Assembly: GCA_964583845.1 (NCBI GenBank)
Contig: CAZOXG010000018.1
Span: forward strand, 1 to 20,004
Origin: JBAWVR01 sp964583845
Lineage (GTDB): Bacteria; Patescibacteriota; Minisyncoccia; Phycocordibacterales; GWA1-40-21
DNA length: 20,004 nucleotides
Reading direction: 5' to 3'
Numbering within the stretch: the first letter of the stretch is position 1; each line of letters begins with the position of its first letter. This document shows, one piece after another, positions 1-6,299 of the stretch. The translations under genes and the position numbers were made by a program. A model generated the notes under the pieces. It searched no databases. It saw only the letters and a list, made by a program, of their open reading frames with translations, and was not told where the DNA came from.

Positions 1-290
1 ACAAGAATATCTTAAAAACTCTTCAAATTGACAAGACCTGGCAGGCGGGTACTTGGATACTTCATTCTATTCGGATAGATGAGAGCAGGATTAAAGAGCT
101 TTCGGAAAGCTTAAATAATGAGCCTTGGTATATTCACCTGTGGGAACAAGGAAAGGATAAGGTAACGGTAATTTTCAAAAATAAAATATTTACTTTGAGT
201 TTTTCTGATAAATCTACCTGGACCGAAGCTGTTGACTACGGAAAATCTCTCGGTATTCCAGCCGAACAATTAGACTTTCCGATTGATTAA
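1..290 (+). CDS. 3' end of an unrecognised gene (partial)
   Basis: An open frame runs from the left edge (codons starting at base 3) to TAA at 288-290, giving about 95 residues. The start lies outside the window. The protein is rich in Lys, Glu, Trp and Ile, with the segment EPWYIHLWEQGKDKVTVIF near its middle and the C-terminal end IPAEQLDFPID. The alternating hydrophobic pattern suggests a small alpha/beta domain. There is no signal peptide or membrane span in the visible part. Small proteins with this kind of Trp-rich core occur as hypothetical proteins in Patescibacteria, but I do not recognise a named family and assign no function. The frame is intact and ends just before the -10-like sequence of the next gene. 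Confidence 0.6.
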   Translation, partial: KNILKTLQIDKTWQAGTWILHSIRIDESRIKELSESLNNEPWYIHLWEQGKDKVTVIFKNKIFTLSFSDKSTWTEAVDYGKSLGIPAEQLDFPID

Positions 291-301
291 TTTTAGAAAT
301 A

Positions 302-307
302 TATAAA
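302..307 (+). promoter_or_regulatory. Probable -10 element of the histidine phosphatase gene
   Basis: TATAAA lies 11 bases before the ATG at 313, with an overlapping TATATA at 300-305. Either would place transcription start at or next to the ATG, so the message would be essentially leaderless. No Shine-Dalgarno sequence is present. No convincing -35 was found. Confidence 0.4.
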
Positions 308-312
308 ACAAA

Positions 313-867
313 ATGACTAAAATTATCTTTCTTAGGCACGCAGATACGCAAAAGGATCCGAATATTAATGCGGCTCTTTGGGGACTTTCTGAAAAAGGAC
401 AACTTCAAGCAGAAGAAGTATCTAAAAATACTGTAATGGATGAAGTGGATGTTATTTATATCTCCGAAGAAAAGAAAACCTTACTTACAGGAGAACCAAT
501 TGCAAAAAAACTTTCAAAGGAAATGCACTCCCTACCATTTTTTGATGAAGTTAAGCGAGGAGATAAATTTTTAACGAAAGAAGAATTTGAGGCAGAAAAA
601 GTAAAACAGCTAACGGACCTGTCTTTTAACGCTTTTGGTGGTGAGTCTGGACTTGAGGCCCTTTCTAGATTTAAACAAGGAGTCCTTGAAGTTACTAAAC
701 AAAACGAAGGGAAAACCATTCTTATAGTTACCCATGGTACAGTTTTGAATATTTATTTTGCTGATTTGTTAAACGCATACGATAAACTTTCTGAGCGTTG
801 GGCCAAGACCACTTTCTGCGCTTTTGGTATAGTAGAGGATGGAATAATGGTCAAGGATATCGTTTAA
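313..867 (+). CDS. Histidine phosphatase family protein (phosphoglycerate mutase-like)
   Basis: The 184-residue protein begins MTKIIFLRHADTQ, the RHG signature of the histidine phosphatase superfamily. His9 is the expected phospho-accepting residue and Arg8 its neighbour. Glu111 (GGESGLE) fits the general acid region, and the second catalytic His is His141 in VTHGTVLN. These proteins remove phosphate from sugar phosphates, nucleotides or phosphoproteins, and this one is about the usual size for a small cytosolic member. There is no signal peptide. The substrate cannot be read from sequence. It sits first in a run of small phosphate and nucleotide enzymes (a P-loop kinase, Nudix and pyrophosphatase follow), which hints at a salvage or house-cleaning role. 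The ATG start is supported by the -10-like element immediately upstream. The family call is firm, the substrate unknown. Confidence 0.85.
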   Translation: MTKIIFLRHADTQKDPNINAALWGLSEKGQLQAEEVSKNTVMDEVDVIYISEEKKTLLTGEPIAKKLSKEMHSLPFFDEVKRGDKFLTKEEFEAEKVKQLTDLSFNAFGGESGLEALSRFKQGVLEVTKQNEGKTILIVTHGTVLNIYFADLLNAYDKLSERWAKTTFCAFGIVEDGIMVKDIV

Positions 868-870
868 TTT

Positions 871-887
871 TATGCTACAATAGCATA
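871..887 (+). promoter_or_regulatory. Extended -10 promoter inside a perfect inverted repeat
   Basis: TATGCTACAATAGCATA is a perfect 7-base inverted repeat with a CAA centre. It contains an extended -10, TGCTACAAT (873-881), whose hexamer begins 14 bases before the ATG at 890, so the transcript should begin about 2 bases before the start codon. The symmetry over the -10 could be an operator or a tiny hairpin. No regulator can be assigned. Confidence 0.5.
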
Positions 888-889
888 AT

Positions 890-1531
890 ATGATTTATTT
901 AATTGGGGGCACACCAAGGAGTGGAAAGACAACTGTCGCTAAAAAACTAGCAATAAATTTAGGTGTATCTTGGATTTCAGCGGATACTTTAGAGGGGCTA
1001 GCAAAGTATTTTACTCTACCAAAAGAATATCCGGGGAGATTTCCTAAGAATGTGTTTAGAAAGAAAACTAAAAATAGTAATGACTTGATGTATTCAAGAT
1101 ATACCACTGAGCAGATTAAAAAAGCCTATATCGATCAAGCCGGGTCTTCCTGGGAGGTTATTGAAACATTGATCGAGTATTTAATAGGAGAAGATCAGGA
1201 TTATATTATTGAGGGTTACCAAATTGCTCCTAAATTAGTCGCAAAACTACAAAAGAAATTTGGTGATAAAATTAGAGGTGTCTTTTTAACTCGTCACTCT
1301 GTAGAAAAAATAGTTGAGGATGCAAAGAAAAGCACTTCCAATAGTGACTGGTTTATCTCAAAAACAAAGGATGAGGCTACTTATCCTAAAATAGCCTTAA
1401 TGATAGCTAAATACGGAGATTATATAAGAAAAGAAGCGGAAAAATATAATTATAATTCATTTAACATGGATGTTGATTTTATAACAACACTTGATCTGGT
1501 TGTTAACAAGCTTTCAATTATTAAAGATTAA
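890..1531 (+). CDS. P-loop kinase-like NTPase (AAA_18/shikimate-kinase-like fold)
   Basis: The 213-residue protein opens with IGGTPRSGKTT, a Walker A motif (Gly7 to Thr14) right at the N-terminus as in small nucleoside, adenylate and shikimate-type kinases. A strand ending in DYIIEGYQIAP (about residues 104-113) fits a Walker B-like or substrate region, followed by GVFLTRH (130-136), similar to the lid approach in small-molecule kinases. It is expected to move phosphate from ATP to a small molecule, but the acceptor cannot be determined. It is soluble, with no signal peptide. The Nudix gene starts 10 bases downstream, so the two are probably co-transcribed. 2-phosphoglycerate kinase-like or cytidylate kinase-like families are possible relatives. 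Confidence 0.65.
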   Translation: MIYLIGGTPRSGKTTVAKKLAINLGVSWISADTLEGLAKYFTLPKEYPGRFPKNVFRKKTKNSNDLMYSRYTTEQIKKAYIDQAGSSWEVIETLIEYLIGEDQDYIIEGYQIAPKLVAKLQKKFGDKIRGVFLTRHSVEKIVEDAKKSTSNSDWFISKTKDEATYPKIALMIAKYGDYIRKEAEKYNYNSFNMDVDFITTLDLVVNKLSIIKD

Positions 1532-1541
1532 CAATGGTCAA

Positions 1542-1946
1542 ATGCAAAAAGGCTTAATCGTACACACCTTAGTAACCAATGATAAAGGGGAAATTCTTAT
1601 TCTTCAGCGTTCTAAAACTGATGATGTTTTGCCTGAATACTGGGATATACCAGGCGGGACCTTGAAAGATGGAGAAGATCCAGCAATAGGCGCCACAAGA
1701 GAAACAAAAGAAGAGGCTGGAATTGATATTATCAATCCCAAGCTATTCTTCCATAAATCAAAAGTGGATATAGAAAAGAATAAGCAGTTTGTGACCCTAA
1801 TCTTTTTGGCACAATGTTCAGATATCAATATTGTTCTCGATCCAGAAGAGCATCAAGATTATGCCTGGATTCAACCGTCAGAGATTCTAAATTATAAGAC
1901 GGTGGAATATTTGAGTGATTGTATTAGCGCTTATTTAGAGCTATAA
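1542..1946 (+). CDS. Nudix hydrolase
   Basis: A 134-residue protein with a complete Nudix box at residues 39-61: Gly39, five residues, Glu45, seven residues, Arg53-Glu54, Glu57-Glu58, Gly60-Ile61. The Glu cluster binds the metal used to cleave nucleoside diphosphates linked to another group. The preceding VLPEYWDIPGG is typical of MutT/DCTPP-like family members. I chose the ATG at 1542 because the longer frame from 1491 would overlap the kinase gene by 41 bases, and MQKGLIVHTLV aligns with the usual first strand of the fold. It is probably translated from the kinase transcript. Substrate unknown; damaged or non-canonical nucleotides are the usual targets. Confidence 0.85.
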   Translation: MQKGLIVHTLVTNDKGEILILQRSKTDDVLPEYWDIPGGTLKDGEDPAIGATRETKEEAGIDIINPKLFFHKSKVDIEKNKQFVTLIFLAQCSDINIVLDPEEHQDYAWIQPSEILNYKTVEYLSDCISAYLEL

Positions 1947-1974
1947 GACTTAACGGCAGATACGCTAACTTATT

Positions 1975-1997
1975 TTAATCTTTGTAATACAGATTAA
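1975..1997. repeat. Short inverted repeat (possible hairpin)
   Basis: TTAATCT at 1975-1981 pairs perfectly with AGATTAA at 1991-1997 across a 9-base loop, between the Nudix and S66 peptidase genes. There is no following T-run on the plus strand, so it does not look like a standard intrinsic terminator. Confidence 0.3.
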
Positions 1998-2033
1998 CCT
2001 ATGGCCAGATACAAAGTGTCACGGGTTAGTTTT

Positions 2034-2042
2034 TGTGATAAT
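2034..2042 (+). promoter_or_regulatory. Extended -10 promoter of the S66 peptidase gene
   Basis: TGTGATAAT is an extended -10 element whose hexamer starts exactly 14 bases before the ATG at 2051, implying a leader of about 2 bases. No clear -35 and no Shine-Dalgarno sequence. Confidence 0.5.
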
Positions 2043-2050
2043 ATGTTCTT

Positions 2051-3088
2051 ATGGACAAGTCATATCCAAAAAAGCTGAAAAAGGGTGACACCGTCGCTAT
2101 CATTAGCCCATCGTGGGGTGGTCCAAGCGTTTTTCCTCATGTATATGAATATGGCATCAAGGTCCTGGAGAATAATTTTGGATTAAAGACGAAGGAATAT
2201 CCGACAGCCAGAATGTCAGCTGACGATTTGCACAACAATCCAAAATTGAGAGCGAAAGATATTAACGAGGCTTTCGCGGATAAAGAAGTAAAAGCTATTT
2301 TTGCGACGATTGGGGGTGATGACGGTGTCAGAGTTTTAAAATATTTAAATAAGGCTGTCATAAAAAACAATCCTAAGATTTTTATGGGTTATTCAGATAC
2401 TTCTGCCTTCAATATGTACCTGAATAAGTTAGGAATAATTACTTTTAATGGGCCTTCAATAATGGCAGGATTTTCTCAAATGGAAAATTTTCCGGATTAT
2501 GTAAAACACATGAAGGATGTTCTGTTTAATAACTCCAAGGGTTATGAATACAAGCCTTACAGAGAATGGTCTATGGAGTATCTTGATTGGTCAAAAGTAG
2601 AAAATCTCGGTAAGACATTAAAGAAAAATGCAAATAAGGGTTGGCATTGGATACAGGGAAACTCTGTCACAACTGGCGAATTGTTTGGTGGTTGTATAGA
2701 AATAATGACCATGATGAGAGGTTCGGAGTACTGGCCGAAGCCGGAATTTTTCAAAGGCAAGATAATATTTCTTGAAACCTCAGAGGATAAACCAACTCCT
2801 GAATATGTCAAGTATGAATTGAGAAACTGGGGTATCCAAGGTATTTTTGATCAGGTAAAAGGGGTATTGATTGGAAGGGCTAGAGGTTATACCGAAGAGG
2901 AAACCAAAAAACTCGAAGATTATGCCGTTAGCATAATTGGGAAAGAGTTTAATCATCCAGAAATTCCAATCATAACTAATATGGATTTTGGACATACGGA
3001 TCCGCAAATCATTCTACCGCTTGGGGTGAAGATAGAGATTGATTGTAAAGACAAGGCTATCACACTAAAAGAATCTGCTGTTAAATAA
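2051..3088 (+). CDS. S66-family serine peptidase (LD-carboxypeptidase / MccF-like)
   Basis: The 345-residue protein has the S66 layout: an N-terminal nucleophile domain with GYSDTSAF (Ser115), and a C-terminal domain carrying Glu242 (FLETSED) and His315 (FGHTDP). The spacing closely matches the Ser-Glu-His triad of E. coli MccF (residues 118, 243 and 311 from memory), and the length is almost the same. The family includes cytoplasmic LD-carboxypeptidases that trim recycled muropeptides and MccF, which inactivates microcin C-like aminoacyl nucleotides. There is no signal peptide, so it acts in the cytosol. The insertion around residues 168-200 (YREWSMEYLDWSKVENLGK) resembles the loop found in MccF-type members. 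Muropeptide recycling and detoxification cannot be separated by sequence alone. It has its own extended -10 promoter. Confidence 0.85.
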   Translation: MDKSYPKKLKKGDTVAIISPSWGGPSVFPHVYEYGIKVLENNFGLKTKEYPTARMSADDLHNNPKLRAKDINEAFADKEVKAIFATIGGDDGVRVLKYLNKAVIKNNPKIFMGYSDTSAFNMYLNKLGIITFNGPSIMAGFSQMENFPDYVKHMKDVLFNNSKGYEYKPYREWSMEYLDWSKVENLGKTLKKNANKGWHWIQGNSVTTGELFGGCIEIMTMMRGSEYWPKPEFFKGKIIFLETSEDKPTPEYVKYELRNWGIQGIFDQVKGVLIGRARGYTEEETKKLEDYAVSIIGKEFNHPEIPIITNMDFGHTDPQIILPLGVKIEIDCKDKAITLKESAVK

Positions 3089-3094
3089 AAAGCT

Positions 3095-3100
3095 TATAAT
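3095..3100 (+). promoter_or_regulatory. -10 element of the pyrophosphatase gene
   Basis: A perfect TATAAT lies 16 bases before the ATG at 3111, predicting a leader of about 4 bases. No Shine-Dalgarno sequence. Confidence 0.5.
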
Positions 3101-3110
3101 CATAATTAAT

Positions 3111-3500
3111 ATGGAACAAGTACCAAATAAGGAAAGGTTAAAAAAACTTCATATGAAAGATTTATATACTAAATATATAGGGGAAAATGTACAAGTGATA
3201 ATTGACAGACCGTTTGGTTCGAATCATCCCAAACACGGTTTTAGATATGAAGTTAATTATGGATATGTTCCAGACACGCTTGCGCCTGATGGTGATGAGA
3301 TTGATGCATATGTTTTAGGTATTGATAAACCTATCGAAACTTTTTCTGGCAAATGTATAGCCATAATTCATAGATTAAATGATAATGACGACAAATTAGT
3401 GATTGTTCCAGAAAATAGTGAACTAATAACAGATGATGAAATAGTAGAAAAGACCCTTTTTCAGGAAAAGTATTTTATATCGACTATTATACGTAAATAA
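3111..3500 (+). CDS. Short inorganic pyrophosphatase family protein
   Basis: The 129-residue protein has the core of soluble type I inorganic pyrophosphatase: VQVIIDRPFGS (residues 27-37), the segment RYEVNYGYVPDTLAPDGDEID and an acidic metal-binding cluster Asp60, Asp62, Asp65 (DGDEID). Type I enzymes hydrolyse PPi to two phosphates and are usually about 170-180 residues. This is a shortened form with most of the C-terminal part missing, so its substrate might be another phosphoanhydride. It is cytosolic. It lies downstream of the S66 gene on its own TATAAT. The fold assignment is strong; activity on PPi is probable but not certain because the later conserved Asp/Lys segment of the long form is not seen. 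Confidence 0.75.
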   Translation: MEQVPNKERLKKLHMKDLYTKYIGENVQVIIDRPFGSNHPKHGFRYEVNYGYVPDTLAPDGDEIDAYVLGIDKPIETFSGKCIAIIHRLNDNDDKLVIVPENSELITDDEIVEKTLFQEKYFISTIIRK

Positions 3501-3509
3501 AGAACAAGG

Positions 3510-3537
3510 TTGACAATATTTTGCCATTTGTTATACT
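3510..3537 (+). promoter_or_regulatory. Near-consensus promoter of the TrpR-like gene
   Basis: TTGACA (3510-3515), a 16-base spacer and TATACT (3532-3537) preceded by TG plus one base form the best-matched promoter in the window. The -10 is embedded in the palindrome at 3531-3556. Confidence 0.75.
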
Positions 3538-3556
3538 TTACTTAAGTAAAGTATAA
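3531..3556. promoter_or_regulatory. 26-bp perfect palindrome, probable autoregulatory operator
   Basis: The bases from 3531 to 3556 are a perfect palindrome (half-site TTATACTTTACTT, centre CTTAAG). It covers the -10 and the predicted start of transcription and ends 6 bases before the ATG of a TrpR-family DNA-binding protein. A dimeric TrpR-type repressor bound here would block its own promoter. The symmetry is seen directly; autoregulation is inferred. Confidence 0.65.
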
Positions 3557-3562
3557 AATATT

Positions 3563-3862
3563 ATGAATGCAAAAACAATAAAGACGGAAAGTGGGACAAA
3601 AGAGCTATACAAGGCTATTCTTATGCTTAAAAACATTGAGGAAATGTCCTGCTTTTTTAGGGATTTATTGACAGAGAGCGAGTTGGTTGAATTTGGATTA
3701 AGATGGAAAGTGGCTCAAATGCTAATCAAAAAGGTTAAATATACCGTCATTGAGAAGGAGACAGGTTTGAGTTCTACCACAATAGCTAGGGTTCAAAAGT
3801 GGCTTAATAACGGCATGGGAGGTTACCGGTTAGTAATTGATAGAATGCACCATCATAATTAA
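3563..3862 (+). CDS. TrpR/YerC-YecD family transcriptional regulator
   Basis: The 99-residue all-helical protein matches the TrpR superfamily as seen in YerC/YecD: an N-terminal helical part with LLTESELVEFGLRWKVAQML (residues 35-54), then a helix-turn-helix at about 60-82 (YTVIEKETGLSSTTIARVQKWL), then GMGGYRLVI. In E. coli TrpR the equivalent helices form the dimer and the tryptophan pocket. YerC-type relatives are not known to need tryptophan. The gene has a near-consensus promoter overlapped by a 26-bp palindrome, so it is probably autorepressed. The LOG-family gene follows after 33 bases with no clear promoter of its own and may be in the same transcript and regulon. No trp biosynthesis gene is in the window. 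The family call is confident, the ligand unknown. Confidence 0.85.
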   Translation: MNAKTIKTESGTKELYKAILMLKNIEEMSCFFRDLLTESELVEFGLRWKVAQMLIKKVKYTVIEKETGLSSTTIARVQKWLNNGMGGYRLVIDRMHHHN

Positions 3863-3895
3863 TTTTCATTCTTGCAATATTAACAAATTAATTAC

Positions 3896-4441
3896 ATGAA
3901 AAATAATAAAAAATTACAGATAGGGGTGGTGGGATATGCTGGTCCGTCAGAATATCCTGTGGGTGCTATTAAAAATAAGGGAATTTATAAAATAGCTGAA
4001 AAAGTAGGTTTCCTATTGGCGAGGAACGGTGCAATTGTTGTTACCGGAGGTAAAGGTGGAGTTATGGAATCAGCGGCTTATGGAGCACGCAAGGCCAAAG
4101 GTCTGACTGTCGGCGTTATAAAAGGAAAAGAAAGATATGCATCAAATAAATTTACTGACGTGGAAATTTTATCCGGTATGGTTTCTGACGGCTTTGATGA
4201 ATTTCTGCTTGTGAACATGTGTGACGCTATCATTGTCATTGGTGGCGGGGCTGGTACCCTTGAGGAAATAACCATTGCTTATAGAAATAAAAAGCCTATC
4301 ATCGTATTGAAAAATACCGGAGGCTGGGCGGATAATGTTTGTGGAATTGATCTTGACCAAAGAAAAACGATTAACGTCCAGGTCGTCTCGACTCCAGAGG
4401 AAGCTGTAAATTTAGCCATAAAATCTGCAAAAAAACAATGA
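3896..4441 (+). CDS. TIGR00725/LOG-like Rossmann-fold protein
   Basis: The 181-residue protein has a Rossmann-like nucleotide or phosphoribosyl-binding fold: VVTGGKGGVMESAAYGA (residues 48-64) and IGGGAGTLEEI (115-125), the GGxGTxxE motif of the lysine-decarboxylase-like/LOG superfamily. LOG enzymes release cytokinin-type bases from nucleoside 5'-monophosphates, and relatives include DprA and MoCo-carrier-like proteins. The TIGR00725 subgroup is short and of uncertain substrate. It is cytosolic. It ends in TGA at 4439-4441, evidence for the standard code. It lies 33 bases after the TrpR-like gene and is probably transcribed with it. An intrinsic terminator follows at 4549-4576. Confidence 0.8.
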   Translation: MKNNKKLQIGVVGYAGPSEYPVGAIKNKGIYKIAEKVGFLLARNGAIVVTGGKGGVMESAAYGARKAKGLTVGVIKGKERYASNKFTDVEILSGMVSDGFDEFLLVNMCDAIIVIGGGAGTLEEITIAYRNKKPIIVLKNTGGWADNVCGIDLDQRKTINVQVVSTPEEAVNLAIKSAKKQ

Positions 4442-4548
4442 ATAAAGACAAATTAACATTGGCAAATAATAAAGTAGTTCATCATAGCAATACTCTTGCA
4501 GGAAGAGGTTGGTTGTGATTTTGTATTCTACACCTATCATCACGCCCG

Positions 4549-4576
4549 ACCCCTTCTTGAAAGGGGTTTTTCTTTT
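4549..4576 (+). terminator. Intrinsic terminator after the LOG-like gene
   Basis: ACCCCTT (4549-4555) pairs perfectly with AAGGGGT (4561-4567) over a 5-base loop, followed by TTTTTCTTTT. It lies 41 bases before the next start codon, so it ends transcription from upstream or, if transcription starts before it, could act in a leader. Confidence 0.8.
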
Positions 4577-4582
4577 AATGAA

Positions 4583-4616
4583 GGTGTTCTTTAACAAACA
4601 AAATAAGGAGTATGAG
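4583..4616 (+). promoter_or_regulatory. Shine-Dalgarno leader shared with the 57-aa membrane protein gene
   Basis: GGTGTTCTTTAACAAACAAA followed by a strong AAGGAG (4605-4610) six bases before ATG 4617. AAGGAGTATGAGATGA here and AAGGAGAATGAGATGA before the gene at 16632 differ at one base, and the GTGTTCT and AAACAAAA segments upstream are shared as well. It decides the start of the phosphoribosyltransferase. Nearly every other gene in the window lacks such a site. Confidence 0.7.
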
Positions 4617-5324
4617 ATGAAAAAGTTGGAAAACTATGCATCGTTCAAGTATTCTCGTTTAGTCATGACTGATGGCCGAATCATCCTTTTGGATGAAAAA
4701 ATGTCTCCTGAGATAAAAAATGAGATACAAGGTCTTGAAACATTGGATGGTCAAGAATTAATTTTTCTTGACGATATGAAATTGGCTTTGGATATGGAGA
4801 TAATATTAAGTGAGATAATTGATCAAGAGCAGGATATATTAATAGTATTTCCTGGCAATGGATCATGTTATCCGCGTAATTTGTCTGCAATCTGTTCAAA
4901 TGCCACCAATGTAAAGGTTTATGCCAGTCGGTTTTGGCAGCCAGGTACTGATCCTGTGGTAACAGTGGGGGATATTTTACCAGACACTTTTATTATCACT
5001 GAAGTAAAAACTGTTGTGATAGTAGATGATGTTATAAGCTCTGGGCAGACAATGCAGAAGATTTGTGCAAAGAATTCCTGGAAATTTCCACAGGCAAAAT
5101 GGATCGGTGTTTCGTGGGTCTCACAGATTCCACAACAAAGAGCTAAATCGGGGATAAAAGGCTATGAGTACATTGGAACTGCCTGCGTTATTGGCAAAAA
5201 TAATGGTGGTCGGGTACCAATAAACTCTATTAGCACTTTAAGGCAACAAATGAGTATTGCCGAGAGTTATGCAAAAAGACAGTTTAAGGAGCCTGAATTG
5301 TTTTTAGATCTCATATCTAGGTAA
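4617..5324 (+). CDS. Type I phosphoribosyltransferase-fold protein
   Basis: The 235-residue protein has the PRPP-binding signature VVIVDDVISSGQT at residues 133-145, with the two acidic residues and Ser-Ser-Gly-Gln-Thr loop of type I phosphoribosyltransferases. These move a ribose phosphate between PRPP and a base, and some are regulators. The N-terminal 75 residues (about 25 acidic or Lys residues) are not typical of a hypoxanthine or adenine enzyme, and the segment between 78 and 120 (FPGNGSCYPRNLSAI, ASRFWQPGTDP) may hold the base-binding hood. The substrate is not identifiable. The start at 4617 is chosen over the upstream in-frame 4509 because of the AAGGAG six bases before it and because the longer frame runs through a terminator hairpin. 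Its own terminator follows, so it is a self-contained unit. Confidence 0.75.
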   Translation: MKKLENYASFKYSRLVMTDGRIILLDEKMSPEIKNEIQGLETLDGQELIFLDDMKLALDMEIILSEIIDQEQDILIVFPGNGSCYPRNLSAICSNATNVKVYASRFWQPGTDPVVTVGDILPDTFIITEVKTVVIVDDVISSGQTMQKICAKNSWKFPQAKWIGVSWVSQIPQQRAKSGIKGYEYIGTACVIGKNNGGRVPINSISTLRQQMSIAESYAKRQFKEPELFLDLISR

Positions 5325-5330
5325 GTTTGG

Positions 5331-5367
5331 GCGGCATTTCATTTTTATTGTGAGATGTCGCTTTTTT
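5331..5367 (+). terminator. Intrinsic terminator after the phosphoribosyltransferase
   Basis: GCGGCATTTCA (5331-5341) pairs with TGAGATGTCGC (5351-5361), 11 pairs including two G-T, with a 9-base loop and then six T (5362-5367). It starts 6 bases after the stop codon. Confidence 0.85.
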
Positions 5368-5449
5368 GGTTAACCTTAAGATCTGCGAGAAATTGAAGTT
5401 GTCGCCATCGAGAAATGAGACAAATGAAGACTATTTGTTTCGCTCGGTG

Positions 5450-5455
5450 TATACT
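5450..5455 (+). promoter_or_regulatory. Possible -10 element upstream of the S51 peptidase
   Basis: TATACT is 47 bases before the ATG at 5497, giving a leader of about 35 bases. No good -35 was found, so this is tentative. A GATAAA at 5488-5493 is too close to the ATG to be its -10. Confidence 0.3.
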
Positions 5456-5496
5456 TGTGTTATTAATGGTAACGAACTTCGCTAAGCGATAAAAGC

Positions 5497-6192
5497 ATGC
5501 AAAATACAAAGAAGAAAAACACAATATATTTATCGGGAGGAGGAGATGAACGACAGTCATTTCCACTCGATAAAATCTTTTTTGAAACATTACCTAAAAA
5601 TGAACGTTTTTTATATGTTCCAATAGCTCTGCGCGGTCATAAATATTATGCTACTGCGCATCTGTGGATGAAAGGATTAATCGGACTTCATAAAAGAGAC
5701 GATCTTCAGTTTGAAAAGGTAGACGATCCATCAAAGTATAGACTCGATGATCTAAAGTTATTTAAAGGTATTTACATTGGAGGAGGTAATACTTGGAGTT
5801 TAATGCAAGAACTTAAGAGCTCTGGTTTTTCAGAAATATTGCTTCAGTATCTTGAGACTGGTGGTGTTGTGTATGGTGGTAGCGCAGGAGCTATTATATT
5901 CGGGAAAAGAATCGATACGCATACTGATGAAAATAAGGTTGGGTATAGGGAAGTGACTGGCTTCAATATCTTAGGTGATTATTCGATCGGGTGTCATTTC
6001 AAGGAAGAACAAGGTGAGTATTATCAAGAGTGGGCTGTTAAAAATAAGTTACCGATTATCTGTCTGCCCGAGGAAACAGGCTTGGTTATAAAAAATAATG
6101 TTGCCGTGTGTGTTGGTACTAAACCGTGCGTCATTTATTTGGCAGATGGCTCGAATAGAGTCGTCAATCCTGAGGACTCTTTCGGTGTTTAA
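5497..6192 (+). CDS. Peptidase E-like S51 family serine hydrolase
   Basis: The 231-residue protein matches the S51 (dipeptidase E) family with a class I glutamine amidotransferase-like fold. Ser129 sits in YGGSAGAII, the nucleophile elbow. His167 in IGCHFKEE and an acidic residue between them (Asp140 or Asp144) would complete the triad. IYIGGGNTWSLMQELKSSG (residues 92-110) is the conserved stretch before the nucleophile. PepE cleaves Asp-X dipeptides, and other members have been implicated in cyanophycin breakdown or inactivating aspartyl-nucleotide toxins. It is cytosolic with no signal peptide. Like the S66 enzyme, it is a small serine peptidase of the type that can remove amino-acyl modifications. 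A hairpin follows (6192-6227) before the gltX promoter. Confidence 0.85.
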   Translation: MQNTKKKNTIYLSGGGDERQSFPLDKIFFETLPKNERFLYVPIALRGHKYYATAHLWMKGLIGLHKRDDLQFEKVDDPSKYRLDDLKLFKGIYIGGGNTWSLMQELKSSGFSEILLQYLETGGVVYGGSAGAIIFGKRIDTHTDENKVGYREVTGFNILGDYSIGCHFKEEQGEYYQEWAVKNKLPIICLPEETGLVIKNNVAVCVGTKPCVIYLADGSNRVVNPEDSFGV

Positions 6193-6227
6193 ATCATTAA
6201 AAGTACAAATTAATCAGTTTAATGATT
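6192..6227 (+). repeat. Inverted repeat after the S51 gene
   Basis: AATCATTAAA (6192-6201) pairs with TTTAATGATT (6218-6227) over a 16-base loop, 10 pairs but very AT-rich and not followed by a T-run. It could be a weak terminator or RNA end. It begins inside the stop codon of the peptidase. Confidence 0.35.
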
Positions 6228-6285
6228 GACCGTAACTATTTTTACTGATATCCTATACAGTAGGTATTTTATCGTTCTAATAAGA

Positions 6286-6291
6286 TATAAT
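6286..6291 (+). promoter_or_regulatory. -10 element of gltX
   Basis: TATAAT starts exactly 14 bases before the ATG at 6300, which predicts a leader of about 2 bases. No Shine-Dalgarno sequence. Confidence 0.55.
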
Positions 6292-6299
6292 ACAACATT

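Noticed and set aside
1491..1541. Upstream start for the Nudix hydrolase
   Set aside because: It overlaps the kinase gene by 41 bases and the extra residues do not fit the fold; ATG 1542 gives the usual N-terminus.
4509..4616. Longer start for the phosphoribosyltransferase
   Set aside because: The extra codons run through a terminator hairpin, and a strong AAGGAG sits six bases before ATG 4617.
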